This document shows positions 40,601 through 47,300 of a stretch of 64,000 bases of DNA, in pieces. Below the pieces are notes generated by a model that was not told the origin of the DNA, searched no databases, and worked only from the letters and a program-made list of their open reading frames with translations. Numbering within the stretch: position 1 is the stretch's first letter; each line of letters opens with the position of its first letter. Both the position numbers and the translations under genes were made by a program. Origin of the DNA: Streptomyces galbus (GTDB taxonomy: Bacteria > Actinomycetota > Actinomycetes > Streptomycetales > Streptomycetaceae); assembly GCF_005280195.1 (NCBI RefSeq), contig NZ_SZPR01000027.1:1-64000 (forward strand). Direction: 5' to 3'.

Positions 40601-41595
40601 GGCGCCGCAAGCTCGCCGAGGACAAGGACCTGGAGGCGCTGAGGCTCCAGCTCAAGCCCCGGGCGCGCAAGGCCCTGTCGCAGGCCGCGGCGGCCACCGC
40701 GGAGCGCCGGGGCGGTGAGTCGCTGGAGCGTACGGGCCTGACCGACTGGACGATCGGCACGCTCACCCGGGTCTTCGAGACCCGCCGGGCCGGCCAGCCG
40801 GTCAAGGCGTACCCGGCGCTGGTCGACGACGGCGACACCGTCTCCGTACGGCTCTTCGACACCGAGGCCGAGCAGGCCGAGGCGATGTGGCAGGGCACCC
40901 GCCGGCTGATCGTGCGCAACATCCCGGTCAACCCGGCGAAGTTCGCGTCCGAGAAGCTGACGAACGCCCAGAAGCTCGCGCTGTCGTCGAATCCGCATGG
41001 TTCGATCCAGGCGCTGTTCGACGACTGCGCCCTGGCCGCGGCGGACAAGCTGATCGCCGACTTCGGCGGGCCGGCGTGGGACGAGGAGTCCTACCGCAAG
41101 CTGTACGACAAGGTGCGCGCGGAGATCGTCGACACGACGGTCCGCACGGTGGGCCAGGTGCAGCAGGTGCTGGCCGCCTGGCAGGCGTGCGAGCGGCGGC
41201 TGAAGGCGGTTCGCAGCCCCGCGCTGCTGGCGAACCTCCAGGACGTGCGCAAGCAGTTGGACGCCCTGGTGAAGCCCGGCTTCGTGACCTGGGCGGGGCT
41301 GCGGCGGCTGCCGGACCTGATGCGCTACCTGGTGGCCGCGGACCGGCGGCTGCAGCAGATGCCGACCAGCGTGCAGCGGGACACCACGCGCATGGAGAAG
41401 GTCCACGAGATGCAGGACGAGTTCGCCTGGCTGCTGGAGCAGATGCCGGCCGGACGGCCCGTCCCGCAGCAGGTCCTGGAGATCCGCTGGATGATCGAGG
41501 AGCTGCGGGTCAGCTACTTCGCCCACGCGCTGGGCACGGCGTACCCCATCTCCGACAAGCGGATCGTGAAGGCGATCGACGCCGCCGCTCCGTGA
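37633..41595 (+). CDS. hrpA: ATP-dependent RNA helicase HrpA
   Basis: 1320 residues, full length for HrpA. The DEAH core has motif I GETGSGKTTQIPKI (about 99-112), motif Ia HTQPRRIAARTVA, motif II IIIDEAHERSLN, motif III SATID, motif V ATNVAETSLTVPGIKYVID and motif VI QRKGRCGR. The HA2 ratchet domain and an OB-like segment follow, then the long C-terminal region with a predicted helical part. In E. coli HrpA acts on stalled or collided ribosomes and on some mRNA processing. ATG 37633 lies downstream of the tRNA terminator. The gene is bracketed by two identical tRNA-Asp genes. Confidence 0.95.
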   Translation: MSTHPAPALGALAPRLAELSLRDAHRLGRRLEGARKIRKPEARAAVLAEIEAEVGKAEERMAGRRARVPAVTYPEQLPVSQKKDDIAAAIRDHQVVIVAGETGSGKTTQIPKICLELGRGVRGMIGHTQPRRIAARTVAERVAEELRTPLGQAVGWKVRFTDQVDPDATFVKLMTDGILLAEIQTDRELRAYDTIIIDEAHERSLNIDFLLGYLAQLLPKRPDLKVVITSATIDPERFSRHFGDAPIIEVSGRTYPVEVRYRPLLEEVGDDADEAADADRDQITAIIDAVEELRGEGQGDILVFLSGEREIRDTADALEKRKFPFTEVLPLYARLSHAEQHRVFQPHTGRRIVLATNVAETSLTVPGIKYVIDPGFARISRYSHRTKVQRLPIEPVSQASANQRKGRCGRTSDGICIRLYSEEDFLARPEFTDAEILRTNLASVILQMTAAGLGDIEKFPFIDPPDHRNIRDGVQLLQELGALEPDQKDPRKRLTQTGRKLAQLPVDPRLARMVLEADRNGCAREVMVIAAALSIQDPRERPADKQAQADQQHARFKDETSDFLAYLNLWRYVREQQRERGSSSFRRMCKQEYLNFLRIREWQDIYTQLRTVAKQMGIHLNDQDAEPDRVHVSLLAGLLSHIGMKDVKDGNKNEYLGARNAKFAIFPGSALFRKQPRFVMSAELVETSRLWARVNARIEPDWVEPLAEHLLKRTYSEPHWEKDQAAVMAYEKVTLYGVPIVAQRKVNYGRIDPEASRELFIRNALVEGDWRTHHKFFADNRRLLSEVEELEHRARRRDIVVDDETLFDFYDQRVPDHVVSGAHFDSWWKRKRQEQPDFLDFEREMLIRESAEAVTKADYPDTWRQGELKFRVTYQFEPGADADGVTVHIPLQVLNQVTDEGFDWQIPGLREEVVTELIRSLPKPVRRHYVPAPNYAKAFLERATPLQEPLTVTMARELKRMVGVPFEAEDFDWSKVPDHLKITFRIVDERRRKLAEDKDLEALRLQLKPRARKALSQAAAATAERRGGESLERTGLTDWTIGTLTRVFETRRAGQPVKAYPALVDDGDTVSVRLFDTEAEQAEAMWQGTRRLIVRNIPVNPAKFASEKLTNAQKLALSSNPHGSIQALFDDCALAAADKLIADFGGPAWDEESYRKLYDKVRAEIVDTTVRTVGQVQQVLAAWQACERRLKAVRSPALLANLQDVRKQLDALVKPGFVTWAGLRRLPDLMRYLVAADRRLQQMPTSVQRDTTRMEKVHEMQDEFAWLLEQMPAGRPVPQQVLEIRWMIEELRVSYFAHALGTAYPISDKRIVKAIDAAAP

Positions 41596-41688
41596 TCACG
41601 CCCGTACGGGGGGTGAGTTCGACCAGCGGGCTCACCCTCCTGTACAGTCCTTCTCGCAGCGCAACGCACGAACAGCGCAGCGAAACCA

Positions 41689-41763
41689 GGTCCTGTGGAG
41701 CAGTTTGGAGTGCTCGCCACCCTGTCAAGGTGGAGGCCGCGGGTTCAAATCCCGTCAGGACCG
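41689..41763 (+). tRNA. tRNA-Asp(GUC), copy 2
   Basis: Identical over 75 nt (76 with the following C) to the gene at 37359. A -10-like TACAGT lies at 41643-41648. Confidence 0.96.
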
Positions 41764-41771
41764 CAGCAGTG

Positions 41772-41800
41772 AAGGCCCGGACCACCACGGTCCGGGCCTT
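41772..41800 (+). terminator. Terminator after tRNA-Asp copy 2
   Basis: Arms AAGGCCCGGACC and GGTCCGGGCCTT with a five-base loop, then TTCGCG, eight bases past the tRNA. Confidence 0.8.
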
Positions 41801-41818
41801 TCGCGTGTCCCGGCGCCA

Positions 41819-41893
41819 CCTCGCCACCCTGCGGGGCGGAGGCCGCGCCCGCGGCGGTAGCCGCCGTGGACGCAGCACATCTGTCAGGACCGC
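41819..41893 (+). pseudogene. Decayed tRNA-Asp remnant
   Basis: Three blocks of tRNA-Asp are kept in order: CTCGCCACCCTG (41820-41831), GGAGGCCGCG (41838-41847) and GTCAGGACCGCAG (41883-41895). The anticodon GTC is gone and about 27 bases are inserted in the T-arm region. Like the intact gene it is followed by CAG-TG-GAA-type sequence and a hairpin terminator, so it looks like a third copy that lost its 5' half. Confidence 0.65.
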
Positions 41894-41901
41894 AGTGTGA
41901 A

Positions 41902-41933
41902 AGAGAGCCCGGATCTTCGGATCCGGGCTCTTT
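41902..41933 (+). terminator. UUCG-loop terminator after the tRNA-Asp remnant
   Basis: AGAGCCCGGATC-TTCG-GATCCGGGCTCT followed by TT. The stable UUCG tetraloop is flanked by 12-bp arms. Confidence 0.85.
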
Positions 41934-42002
41934 GCGTTGCCCGTCGCCCTCTTGACGGTCCGTCGTTCGCTCGGTACCCCGGAAGCAGGGGAGGTGGCGC
42001 GC

Positions 42003-42194
42003 ATGGCGGCATCGGGTAGGCACGAGACGCGGGCGTTGCTCCGGGCGCACCTGTCGGCCGCGTCCTCCTACGGGCACGCGACCCGGCACTGTCCCGTCTG
42101 CCTCCGTCTGCTGCGGCTGGCCCTGGAGGGCGCCCCAGCGGCCGTACAGGCGCCCGGGGAGCCGGCCGAGGAGGAGACGCCCTCGCCCGCCTGA
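42003..42194 (+). CDS. Small conserved hypothetical protein
   Basis: 63 residues from ATG 42003, with GGGGAGGTGG nine bases upstream. The sequence RHETRALLRAHLSAASSYGHATRHCPVCLRLLRLALE has H-x-C-P-x-C, a possible small metal site, followed by an Ala/Pro/Glu tail. I recall small Streptomyces proteins of this type next to hrpA and bldC (DUF6274-like), but the name is uncertain. No membrane segment. Function unknown. Confidence 0.6.
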   Translation: MAASGRHETRALLRAHLSAASSYGHATRHCPVCLRLLRLALEGAPAAVQAPGEPAEEETPSPA

Positions 42195-42465
42195 TCCGGG
42201 ACGGCGTCAACTCCCGTGCGGCCGTGGGGGACTGGGGCAGGTATTCCCCTTAACCCACCCGAACCAGCGGCAACAAGGCCCCTGGCATGTGACGGGAGTC
42301 ACCGCATGAATTTCCGGAGCGGTGGTTCTTACCCCGCTCCTACAACGGGTCGATTTAATATGTGCAATTGCACTCTCCCCGGAGGCGGCGCACAGCCGAC
42401 CCGACAGGGCTCCCCAGAGTCCCACAAGGGCACTCACAGATCCCCCGCCCCTCCGGTTCGGCGCA
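42195..42465. other. Intergenic region, nothing recognised
   Basis: About 270 bases between the small hypothetical gene and the bldC terminator. No open frame with Streptomyces codon use and no RNA signature seen. Confidence 0.4.
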
Positions 42466-42506
42466 CAAAAAAGATCGCGCTGGACCCGGCGGAGTCCAGC
42501 GCGATC
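42466..42506 (-). terminator. Intrinsic terminator of bldC
   Basis: On the minus strand a 13-bp stem (GATCGCGCTGGAC and GTCCAGCGCGATC, 8-base loop) is followed directly by a TTTTTT tract. This is a canonical rho-independent terminator, rare for Streptomyces. It lies about 146 bases past the bldC stop. Confidence 0.88.
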
Positions 42507-42652
42507 TACGACGCACCCTGTCTTGCGTGCCTCACCGATGTGTTCGGCGTGGGCGAGGGGCCTGTTGGGGCAGGCACCCGCGTCGCTCGGAGCCAGGGTT
42601 CGGGCGCGACGGCCGATTGGGGGACCAGCCGTTCTGCCCGGTATTCAGTTGT

Positions 42653-42859
42653 TCAGGCCTCGCTGCGCTGCTGCGGGATGCCCGCCAGCAGAGCGCGGAC
42701 CTCAGCCTCGCGGTAACGGCGGTGTCCGCCGAGCGTACGGATCGACGTGAGCTTGCCGGCCTTCGCCCACCGCGTGACCGTCTTCGGGTCGACGCGGAAC
42801 ATCGTGGCGACCTCAGCCGGGGTCAGCAGCGGCTCGGCATCAGGGGTGCGAGCGGTCAT
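42653..42859 (-). CDS. bldC: Developmental regulator BldC
   Basis: A 68-residue protein with a MerR-type winged HTH and no effector domain: LLTPAEVATMFRVDPKTVTRWAKAGKLTSI is the HTH and RTLGGHRRYREAEVRALL the wing and last helix. BldC holds back entry into development in Streptomyces and binds DNA as head-to-tail oligomers on direct repeats. The sequence and size match the known protein. The start ATG 42859 is preceded by GGAGGCCGCTC, with GGAGG at nine bases. A strong U-tract terminator lies downstream. It is monocistronic with a long upstream region. Confidence 0.96.
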   Translation of the reverse strand: MTARTPDAEPLLTPAEVATMFRVDPKTVTRWAKAGKLTSIRTLGGHRRYREAEVRALLAGIPQQRSEA

Positions 42860-43357
42860 GAGCGGCCTCCTCGGGAGAACCGAACCTTCTCGGTTCTTTC
42901 CTCTAAATTCTGCACCTTGACCCGCGTTGCCCGAAATGGCGGACGCGAGTCGAGTCGGTTATAGGACGAACGGCTTGTCCTCGGCACTACAACTACACCA
43001 TCTGTCCAGCCGCGTCGGCCAAACCGATGGAATTGCCCCCCCAGGCGTTCATCACCGACGGAAGCCGATGGACCATGCCATAGCGGACAGTCACGCCACT
43101 GTGACGATCAGTCACAGGGCGATCAGGAGGCACCAGACCCCCCAAAGCGTGCAATGCTGAGACAGAGCCCTCCCCGGACTCCTTGTCCTATTTTGGCATG
43201 AGGAGTGGCAAGGGACGCAAGGGCCTTGTACGTGCGTTCTGTCACCCTTGACGCTTACGTCCGGATCGGGACCTACGTCCCGTCAACTTCCGGAAGTGCG
43301 ATGACCGTACGCGCTGGAGGACCGTTCAAGCCGTGACGCAGGTCACCTGAACCCGGG
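42860..43357. other. Upstream region of bldC
   Basis: 498 bases between bldC and the stop of the next leftward gene. It is less GC-rich than average and must hold the bldC promoter. The stretch just upstream (42891-42915) with TTCTTTCCTCTAAATTCTGC is AT-rich. No coding frame or RNA motif is evident. Direct repeats of the BldC type could not be defined by eye. Confidence 0.4.
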
Positions 43358-44200
43358 TCAGTTCGCGGACCGCCGCTCCCGCACCGCCCGCCAGCGCTCC
43401 ACCAGCCGCGCGTACGCCTCCCCGGCCCGCTCCCCGTCGCCCCGGCGCAGCGCCTCGATGCCCTCGGCGACGTCGGCGGCCGAGTGGTCGGCCTCCAGGT
43501 GGCGTGCGGGGAGCGTGTGCACCAGGCCGCCGTAGTCGAGTTCGACCACCGAGCGCGGGTGGAACTCCTCCAGCCAGCGCCCCACGTCCAGCAGGCCGTC
43601 GACGAGCGGCCCCTCGTCCATCGTGTCCCGCAGGGTGCGCAGCCCCCGGGCCACCCGGCGGCGCGCCTGCACCATCGGGGTGCGGTAGCGCAGCAGCGGG
43701 GGCACGTCCGCCGTCCCCCGGTCGTAGCGCCGCTCCTCGTCGGAGACGAGCACGAACCAGTTGATCGGCACCTGCCAAGTCGCCGTACGGATCCACGGCC
43801 GGGCGTCCGGGTTGCGGGCCAGCCAGCGCTCGTAGTCCTGCGCGGCCTGCCGGCGCACCACCGGCGGCAGGACGGCGTCCCGGACCGTCGGCGGCAGTTC
43901 CTCGTCCAGGTCGTCCAGCGCCTGCCAGCCGCGCAGCCGGGTGCGCCACGGGCACACGCACAGCACGCCGTCGGCCTCCATCACGAACGCGTCGCCGCTC
44001 TCGTGCACCGGCACCGCCACCGGCGGGGTGGGCACCAGGTCGGCCAGCGAGCGGCGCAGCTCGTCCTGGTACGAGGGCCGGTCCGGGCGCCGGGCGTAGC
44101 GCTCCCAGTGGGCGCGCTCGGGCTCGGGGAAGGCGGCCAGCGGCTCGTACACGCGCAGGTACGCGGCGTACGGGACGATCACCGAGGACACCTTGGGCAC
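43358..44200 (-). CDS. Conserved hypothetical protein, 280 aa
   Basis: I do not recognise a named domain. The protein begins MPKVSSVIVPYAAYLRVYEPLAAF and continues with ERAHWERYARRPDRPSYQDE, VLCVCPWRTRLRGWQAL and TATWQVPINWFVLVSDEERR. It is rich in Arg, Trp and acidic residues, without membrane segments or signal. The C-terminal half is helical (ADVAEGIEALRRGDGERAGEAYARLVERW). Similar proteins are syntenic in other Streptomyces between bldC and vdh as I recall. GTG 44200 follows GGGAGCAGGC. It is divergent from vdh, with 255 bases between. Function unknown. Confidence 0.7.
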   Translation of the reverse strand: MPKVSSVIVPYAAYLRVYEPLAAFPEPERAHWERYARRPDRPSYQDELRRSLADLVPTPPVAVPVHESGDAFVMEADGVLCVCPWRTRLRGWQALDDLDEELPPTVRDAVLPPVVRRQAAQDYERWLARNPDARPWIRTATWQVPINWFVLVSDEERRYDRGTADVPPLLRYRTPMVQARRRVARGLRTLRDTMDEGPLVDGLLDVGRWLEEFHPRSVVELDYGGLVHTLPARHLEADHSAADVAEGIEALRRGDGERAGEAYARLVERWRAVRERRSAN

Positions 44201-44455
44201 GCCTGCTCCCTCCCCCTCCGGCCGACCGGGAAACCTGGCGGACCCGCCCTCGGACGGGCCGCAAAACCATGCGAATCGTCGCACGGCCGTACCACCCGGG
44301 GACGTGATCCACGGCACTGCGCGTCCGCCGGCCCCTCCAGGCTCTACGCTCGTCCCACAGGCCCCGGCGCCCTGCCGCACGCGCCACAAGCGCGCGGGGA
44401 GGGTCCGCGCGGAGCCCCGACCCCAACCGTCGCTAGTTACCCAGGAGTCACCACC

Positions 44456-45550
44456 GTGACCGACGTATCCGACGGCGTCCTGCACACCCTGTTCCACTCG
44501 GACCAGGGCGGTCATGAGCAAGTCGTGCTCTGCCAGGACCGCGCCAGCGGCCTCAAGGCCGTCATCGCCCTCCACTCCACCGCGCTGGGCCCCGCCCTGG
44601 GCGGGACGCGCTTCTACCCGTACGCCACCGAGGAGGAGGCCGTCGCCGACGCCCTCAACCTCGCGCGCGGGATGTCGTACAAGAACGCCATGGCCGGACT
44701 GGACCACGGCGGCGGCAAGGCCGTGATCATCGGTGACCCCGAGCGGGACAAGACGGAGGAGCTGCTGCTCGCCTACGGGCGGTTCGTGGCCTCCCTCGGC
44801 GGCCGCTACGTGACCGCCTGCGACGTCGGCACCTACGTCGCCGACATGGACGTCGTGGCGCGCGAGTGCCGGTGGACGACGGGCCGCTCCCCCGAGAACG
44901 GCGGCGCCGGCGACTCCTCGGTGCTCACCGCGTTCGGCGTCTACCAGGGCATGCGGGCCTCCGCACAGCACCTGTGGGGCGACCCCACGCTGCGCGGCCG
45001 GCGGGTCGGCATCGCGGGCGTGGGCAAGGTCGGTCACCACCTGGTGGAGCACCTGCGGGCCGAGGGCGCCGAGGTCCTGATCACCGACGTGCGCGAGGAG
45101 GCCGTGGGCCGCATCCTCGCCGCGCACCCCGAGGGCGTCACGGCCGTCGCCGACACCGCGACCCTGATCCGCGCCGAGGGCCTGGACTTCTACGCCCCGT
45201 GCGCGCTCGGCGGTGCCCTGAACGACGACACCGTGCCGGCGCTGACCGCCAAGGCGGTGTGCGGCGCCGCGAACAACCAGCTCGCCCACCCGGGCGTGGA
45301 GAAGGACCTCGCCGACCGCGGGATCCTCTACGCGCCGGACTACGTGGTGAACGCCGGCGGTGTCATCCAGGTCGCCGACGAGCTGCACAGCTTCGACTTC
45401 GAGCGGTGCAAGGCCAAGGCGGCGAAGATCTTCGACACCACGCTGGCGATCTTCGCACGTGCGAAGGAGGACGGCATTCCGCCGGCCGCGGCGGCCGACC
45501 GGATCGCCGAGCAGCGCATCCACGAGGCCGCCCAGCGGCGCGGATGGTGA
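44456..45550 (+). CDS. vdh: Valine dehydrogenase
   Basis: 364 residues, the size of Streptomyces Vdh. It oxidatively deaminates valine, leucine and isoleucine to branched 2-oxo acids with NAD, feeding primer and extender units for fatty acids and polyketides. ALGGTRFYPYATEEEA, MSYKNAMAGLDHGGGKAVI (two catalytic lysines) and the NAD-binding VGIAGVGKVGHHLVEHL are clear. NAGGVIQVADE near the C-terminus is the Glu/Leu/Phe/Val dehydrogenase ending. GTG 44456 has CAGGAG at nine bases. It is monocistronic, with a 325-base gap downstream. Confidence 0.95.
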   Translation: MTDVSDGVLHTLFHSDQGGHEQVVLCQDRASGLKAVIALHSTALGPALGGTRFYPYATEEEAVADALNLARGMSYKNAMAGLDHGGGKAVIIGDPERDKTEELLLAYGRFVASLGGRYVTACDVGTYVADMDVVARECRWTTGRSPENGGAGDSSVLTAFGVYQGMRASAQHLWGDPTLRGRRVGIAGVGKVGHHLVEHLRAEGAEVLITDVREEAVGRILAAHPEGVTAVADTATLIRAEGLDFYAPCALGGALNDDTVPALTAKAVCGAANNQLAHPGVEKDLADRGILYAPDYVVNAGGVIQVADELHSFDFERCKAKAAKIFDTTLAIFARAKEDGIPPAAAADRIAEQRIHEAAQRRGW

Positions 45551-45875
45551 GGGTCCTGTAACTATTCGGGCACGTCTTCAGGGGCCCCGGACGGGACTTC
45601 GGGCGGTACCGCCGGGCGGGATGTTGGAGAGAACTCTCACTCTTCCCGGCGGGTCGCCCGCCGATAAGTGGTTAAAATCGCCACTGACCAGCGAGGACGG
45701 GGCACCTCGAGGGTCCTGCGCACACGCCCTTCCTACGGGCGACGTACCGTATGGGTGCGGGCTCAGGTACCGTGGAAGCCCTACAGACGGTCCCTCCGCG
45801 GAGAGACCGTTCTAGATCATGAACGCGTGTCAAGACTCTGGGGCCGTCGAGCCCCGTCGTTGAGGGGGTCGAGCC
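45551..45875. other. Leader region of the DUF3073 gene with hairpins
   Basis: 325 bases. A near-perfect stem ACGGTCCCTC-CGCG-GAGAGACCGT (45787-45810) followed by TTCT, and a smaller GGGGC/GCCCC hairpin at about 45840-45855, precede the DUF3073 start. AGTGG-TTAAAATC-GCCACT near 45665 is an AT-rich element in a short inverted repeat and may be a promoter. Overlapping open frames have no credible start or composition. Confidence 0.45.
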
Positions 45876-46121
45876 ATGGGGCGCGGCCGGGCCAAGGCCA
45901 AGCAAGCGAAGGTCGCCCGCCAGCTGAAGTACAACAGCGGCGGGACGGACCTCTCACGCCTGGCCGAAGAGCTGGGCGCATCGACGTCGAACACGTCGCC
46001 GAACGGCGACCGGTTCGAGGACGATGAGCACGACGACGACCTGTACGCCCGGTACGCCGAGCTGTACGAGGACGGCGAGGACGACGACGAGGACTCCTCC
46101 CAGCACCGTCGCGGCGCGTAG
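45876..46121 (+). CDS. DUF3073 family protein
   Basis: 81 residues. It begins MGRGRAKAKQAKVARQLKYN, very basic, then SLAEEL-type text (LSRLAEELGA), and ends in an acidic tail (DEHDDDLYARYAELYEDGED). This basic/acidic split defines the actinobacterial DUF3073 family. ATG 45876 follows GAGGGGGTCGAGCC. The basic end could bind nucleic acid, but no function is known. It is convergent with purM, with 80 bases between. Confidence 0.9.
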   Translation: MGRGRAKAKQAKVARQLKYNSGGTDLSRLAEELGASTSNTSPNGDRFEDDEHDDDLYARYAELYEDGEDDDEDSSQHRRGA

Positions 46122-46201
46122 TGCCGACAACGGCCTAGCCGTTGCGTCACCCGGTCCGGAGCCGAGGGCCCCGGGCCGGGTTTCGTGCTGCCCCGGGGGG
46201 C

Positions 46202-47266
46202 CTACGCGTAGTCGCCGACCAGTTCCGCGCCGGTCGTCCTCTCGCCCCGCTCGGTGATCTCGCCGGCCACCCACGCCTCGACCCCGCGGTCGGCCAGCGT
46301 GGCCAGGGCCACGTCCGTCGACTCCTCGGGCACGATCGCGATCATGCCGACGCCCATGTTGAGCGTCTTCTCCAGCTCCAGCCGCTCGACCCGGCCCGTC
46401 CGGCCGACCAGGTCGAAGACCGGCGCCGGTGTCCACGTGGAGCGGTCGACCACCGCGTGCAGCCCGTCCGGGATCACCCGGGCCAGGTTCGCCGCGAGAC
46501 CGCCGCCCGTGACGTGGCTGTAGGCGTGCACGTCCGCGGTGCGGGTCAGCGCCAGGCAGTCCAGCGAGTAGATCCTGGTCGGCTCCAGCAGCTCCTCGCC
46601 GAGGGTGCGGCCGAGCTCGTCGATCCGCGCGTCCAGGGACAGGCCGCCCTCGTTCAGCAGCACGTGCCGCACCAGGGAGTACCCGTTCGAGTGAAGCCCG
46701 GAGGACGCCATGGCGATCACCGTGTCGCCCGTACGGATGCGATCCGCGCCGAGCAGCCGGTCGGCCTCCACGACGCCCGTACCGGCCCCGGCGACGTCGA
46801 AGTCGTCCTCGCCCAGCAGACCGGGGTGCTCGGCCGTCTCACCGCCGACCAGGGCGCACCCGGCCAGCACGCAGCCCTCGGCGATGCCCTTGACGATGGC
46901 GGCCACCCGCTCGGGGTGGACCTTGCCGACGCAGATGTAGTCGGTCATGAACAGCGGCTCGGCGCCGCACACCACGATGTCGTCCATGACCATGGCGACC
47001 AGGTCGTGGCCGATGGTGTCGTAGACGCCGAGCTGCCGGGCGATGTCCACCTTGGTGCCCACGCCGTCGGTGGCGGAGGCCAGCAGGGGGCGCTCGTAGT
47101 GCTTGAGGGCGGAGGCGTCGAAGAGGCCGGCGAACCCGCCGAGGCCGCCGAGGACCTCGGGGCGCTGGGTCTTCTTCACCCACTCCTTCATCAGTTCCAC
47201 GGCGCGGTCGCCCGCTTCGATGTCGACGCCCGCCGCTGCGTAGCTGGCACCAGTTGTCTCAGACAT
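46202..47266 (-). CDS. purM: Phosphoribosylformylglycinamidine cyclo-ligase (AIR synthetase)
   Basis: 354 residues. PurM closes formylglycinamidine ribotide to 5-aminoimidazole ribotide using ATP. It has SYAAAGVDIEAGDRAV, the cofactor loop ASATDGVGTKV, DIVVCGAEPLFMTDY, CALVGGETAEHPG, ASSGLHSNGYSLVR and THVTGGG-type text (SHVTGGGLAANLAR), all typical. ATG 47266 lies 34 bases after the purF stop, so both are in one transcript. The gene is convergent with the DUF3073 gene. Confidence 0.97.
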   Translation of the reverse strand: MSETTGASYAAAGVDIEAGDRAVELMKEWVKKTQRPEVLGGLGGFAGLFDASALKHYERPLLASATDGVGTKVDIARQLGVYDTIGHDLVAMVMDDIVVCGAEPLFMTDYICVGKVHPERVAAIVKGIAEGCVLAGCALVGGETAEHPGLLGEDDFDVAGAGTGVVEADRLLGADRIRTGDTVIAMASSGLHSNGYSLVRHVLLNEGGLSLDARIDELGRTLGEELLEPTRIYSLDCLALTRTADVHAYSHVTGGGLAANLARVIPDGLHAVVDRSTWTPAPVFDLVGRTGRVERLELEKTLNMGVGMIAIVPEESTDVALATLADRGVEAWVAGEITERGERTTGAELVGDYA

Positions 47267-47300
47267 GACTGTGAGAGCTTTCGTGTCGTACTGCAGGGTG

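Noticed and set aside
37195..41526. 1443-codon open frame on the minus strand
   Set aside because: Exactly antisense to hrpA and two tRNA genes, with Leu/Asp/Val/Gly-rich non-protein-like composition.
45668..46027. 119-codon open frame upstream of and overlapping the DUF3073 gene
   Set aside because: Arg-rich, no ribosome site, and it overlaps the well-supported DUF3073 gene in another frame.
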